Positions 5,669-7,183 of a stretch of DNA of 7,183 nucleotides are shown in pieces. The notes below the pieces were generated by a model. That model did no database searches, was not told where the DNA came from, and worked only from the letters and a program-made list of their open reading frames with translations. The DNA comes from Desulfovibrionaceae bacterium UBA930 (GTDB lineage: Bacteria; Desulfobacterota; Desulfovibrionia; Desulfovibrionales; Desulfovibrionaceae): positions 5,645 through 12,827 of the forward strand of contig DBDO01000201.1 in the NCBI GenBank assembly GCA_002293605.1, given 5' to 3'. The translations under genes were made by a program, and so were the position numbers. Each line of letters begins with the position of its first letter. The first letter of the stretch is position 1.

Positions 5669-7183
5669 TCCCCCAACCCAGGGCAAGGGTAAAATATTTG
5701 CCTCCCCCCTCAGGGAATGGTCCCTGACCCTGCTTTTCCCCATGATCATCATCCCCTTCGGCATCTGCGTTGCGCTCACGGCAGCCTGGATCGGCTACAG
5801 GGCTGCCGCGCCCCTTTTGCGCGACTCACTGGGCACAGAGCCCCTGCTTGAGGCGAAACGGCAGGCCGACAAGCTGGAAAACACCCTGGCCGAGTTGCGC
5901 CGCAGCCTTGGCGCAATCGCTGAGTCCGGTGACATTACTGAGGATTCCCTTAAAACATCCCTGCATCTTTTTTTTCACAACAACAGCGACCTGATACAGG
6001 AAATAGGTTTTCGAGACGCGCAACAAAACGGTTTTCTGCTTTTGCGCGATACTGCGGATTTCATCCGGCTCTCTGCGGCCGAGGCCTCGCAGGGCCTGTA
6101 TTCCCCTTTTCAGCAGCTTGCCGCGGCGAGCTTGCAACCCGGACAGGCCTTTTTGTACCCACCCGTGTATTTTGACGACCCCGCGCCCGCCTCCCAGAGC
6201 AGACCCGCGCGCACGCCGGTCATGCGTATGGCCCTTCTGCTGCCCGATCAGTCCGGAACGCTCGTGCTGGGGCTCAGTCTGCCCGCCTTGTGCGCCGAAC
6301 TCAGCAAGGCCTTGCAGTCCGGCCCGTCCACGCTTTCCTCCGCGCAGGACAACTCGTTGCGCATGTCCTTTTTTTTCGATGTCAGAGGCTGGATACTCTT
6401 TGAAACAAGCGGCCTTGGGGGTAAATCCTTTCTTCCCGACCTCGCGCGCGAGGGCTATCTTGGCGATCTGGGCCGGGCGGGTTACGATGCCGCCTTCAGA
6501 CCCTGGGCCGCGCACGAGGAATTCTGGCGCATGGTCACGGAGGTGCGCAGCGGCCATGCCGGGCATATGCCAACGCCGGCCAACACCTATTCCTCCGCCA
6601 ATGTGGGCGCTACGGGCCTGCTCGGCTTTGCCCCGGTCGCCTTTGCCCCCCAGGAGGGCGCTCCCGCTGTCGTGCAGGGCGGCATCGCCTTTTTCTCAAC
6701 CTCCCCCTTGCCCATGGCGGCCTTCCTGCGCCTGGCCAATTACTCCCTCGTCATCCTGGTCGGGGTCATCCTGCTCTCCGCGCTGCTGACCCTGTTCGTC
6801 AACAAAAAACTGGCCCGTCCCCTGAAAAGGCTGGCCCAGGAAGTACAAGACCTCGCCGACAGCGGAACGCTCGCCTTTATCAACGCCGAAGCCGCGTCCG
6901 AAGAGCAGCACAGCTTTCAGTCTTCTGTGAACGTCCTTATTGCCGGGGCCATGAAATCCCGTGGCGAGCTTGAACGGCTCAAACGCGAGATGGAGCAGGC
7001 CCGCTCGCGCCAGCCCGTAGACCTGAGCCAGCCCGGAGAAGCCCCTCCCCTGCATGAGGAATTCGGCCTGGTGGGCTCCAGCGCCCGGATCAAAGAGGTG
7101 CGCGAGCGCGTGCGCAAAGCGGCCCGGGCCGGGACCGATGTGCTCATATGGGGGGAAACCGGCACGGGCAAGGAGCTTGTGGC
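5655..7183 (+). CDS. Membrane-anchored sigma-54-dependent activator (enhancer-binding protein), 3' end cut by window
   Basis: The frame stays open for 509 codons to the window edge, with no stop. TM1 is about 22-46. A large extracytoplasmic region (~50-360) follows, with two stretches reminiscent of Cache folds: PVMRMALLLPDQSGTLVLGL from ~188 and SFFFDVRGWILFETSG at ~238-253. TM2 is about 361-382, then a HAMP-like linker (NKKLARPLKRLAQEVQDLAD), a charged coiled-coil (~434-452), and the start of the sigma-54 AAA+ domain: LVGSSARIKEV from 472 and Walker A GETGTGKE at 500-507. The GAFTGA loop, Walker B and Fis-type DNA-binding domain must lie beyond the edge. ATG 5655 is preceded by GGAGGGG (5646-5652). 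No receiver domain is present, so it likely senses a signal directly across the membrane rather than through a kinase. It is divergent from, and likely activates, the sigma-54 promoter at 5525-5540. Confidence 0.92.
   Translation, partial: MRFAIPPTQGKGKIFASPLREWSLTLLFPMIIIPFGICVALTAAWIGYRAAAPLLRDSLGTEPLLEAKRQADKLENTLAELRRSLGAIAESGDITEDSLKTSLHLFFHNNSDLIQEIGFRDAQQNGFLLLRDTADFIRLSAAEASQGLYSPFQQLAAASLQPGQAFLYPPVYFDDPAPASQSRPARTPVMRMALLLPDQSGTLVLGLSLPALCAELSKALQSGPSTLSSAQDNSLRMSFFFDVRGWILFETSGLGGKSFLPDLAREGYLGDLGRAGYDAAFRPWAAHEEFWRMVTEVRSGHAGHMPTPANTYSSANVGATGLLGFAPVAFAPQEGAPAVVQGGIAFFSTSPLPMAAFLRLANYSLVILVGVILLSALLTLFVNKKLARPLKRLAQEVQDLADSGTLAFINAEAASEEQHSFQSSVNVLIAGAMKSRGELERLKREMEQARSRQPVDLSQPGEAPPLHEEFGLVGSSARIKEVRERVRKAARAGTDVLIWGETGTGKELV

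Noticed and set aside
5826..6566. Minus-strand open frame (246 codons) opposite the activator gene
   Set aside because: It is low-complexity, has no recognisable domain, and lies wholly within the activator's sensor region, which is coding in the plus frame with TM and Cache-like features.
1..7183. CRISPR array, tRNA, rRNA, transposase or integrase
   Set aside because: No regularly spaced long repeats, cloverleaf, rRNA motif or mobile-element gene was found on reading both strands.

Overview
The window looks like chromosome from a GC-rich sulfate-reducing delta-proteobacterium, most likely Desulfovibrio or a close relative. This is inferred from the gene set (a long TauE/SafE-type anion transporter with a small secreted partner and a lipoprotein, a Cache-domain histidine kinase, and a membrane-anchored sigma-54 activator) and from codon and intergenic style. 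No marker gene proves the genus.

Layout: six genes on the minus strand fill 167-5348, and one plus-strand gene starts at 5655 and runs off the right edge. In transcription order the minus-strand genes are: (i) a 99-aa protein with a signal peptide and one membrane segment (5348-5049), a 352-aa TauE/SafE (TSUP) permease (5021-3963) and a 206-aa lipoprotein (3921-3301), closely spaced and followed by a perfect 12-bp stem-loop (3247-3287); (ii) after a 131-bp gap, a 106-aa two-TM protein (3169-2849), a 335-aa two-TM protein of unknown function (2852-1845, ATGA overlap) and a 554-aa Cache-type sensor histidine kinase (1831-167). Positions 1-166 hold no gene but several inverted repeats, some of which may terminate the kinase operon.

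The divergent intergenic region (5349-5654) is the richest part. On the minus strand, facing the transporter operon, is a near-consensus sigma-54 promoter (TGGCATG-N4-TTGCT, 5540-5525) with a predicted leader of about 166 nt that contains a stem-loop. On the plus strand is a good sigma-70-like promoter (TTTACA-N18-TGTAAT, 5586-5615) for the activator gene. A dyad (5591-5608) lies within this promoter. Three copies of TTTCGCGAT at 22-23 bp spacing (5615-5668) cover the activator's transcription start, ribosome-binding site and first codons.

Working model (inference): the plus-strand gene encodes a bacterial enhancer-binding protein held in the membrane by two TM segments around a large extracytoplasmic sensor. 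It senses an envelope signal directly, binds the repeats or dyad at about -77 to -155 relative to the sigma-54 start, activates the transporter operon and may repress itself. The adjacent kinase with its two unknown membrane proteins would be a second envelope-sensing unit whose response regulator is not in the window.
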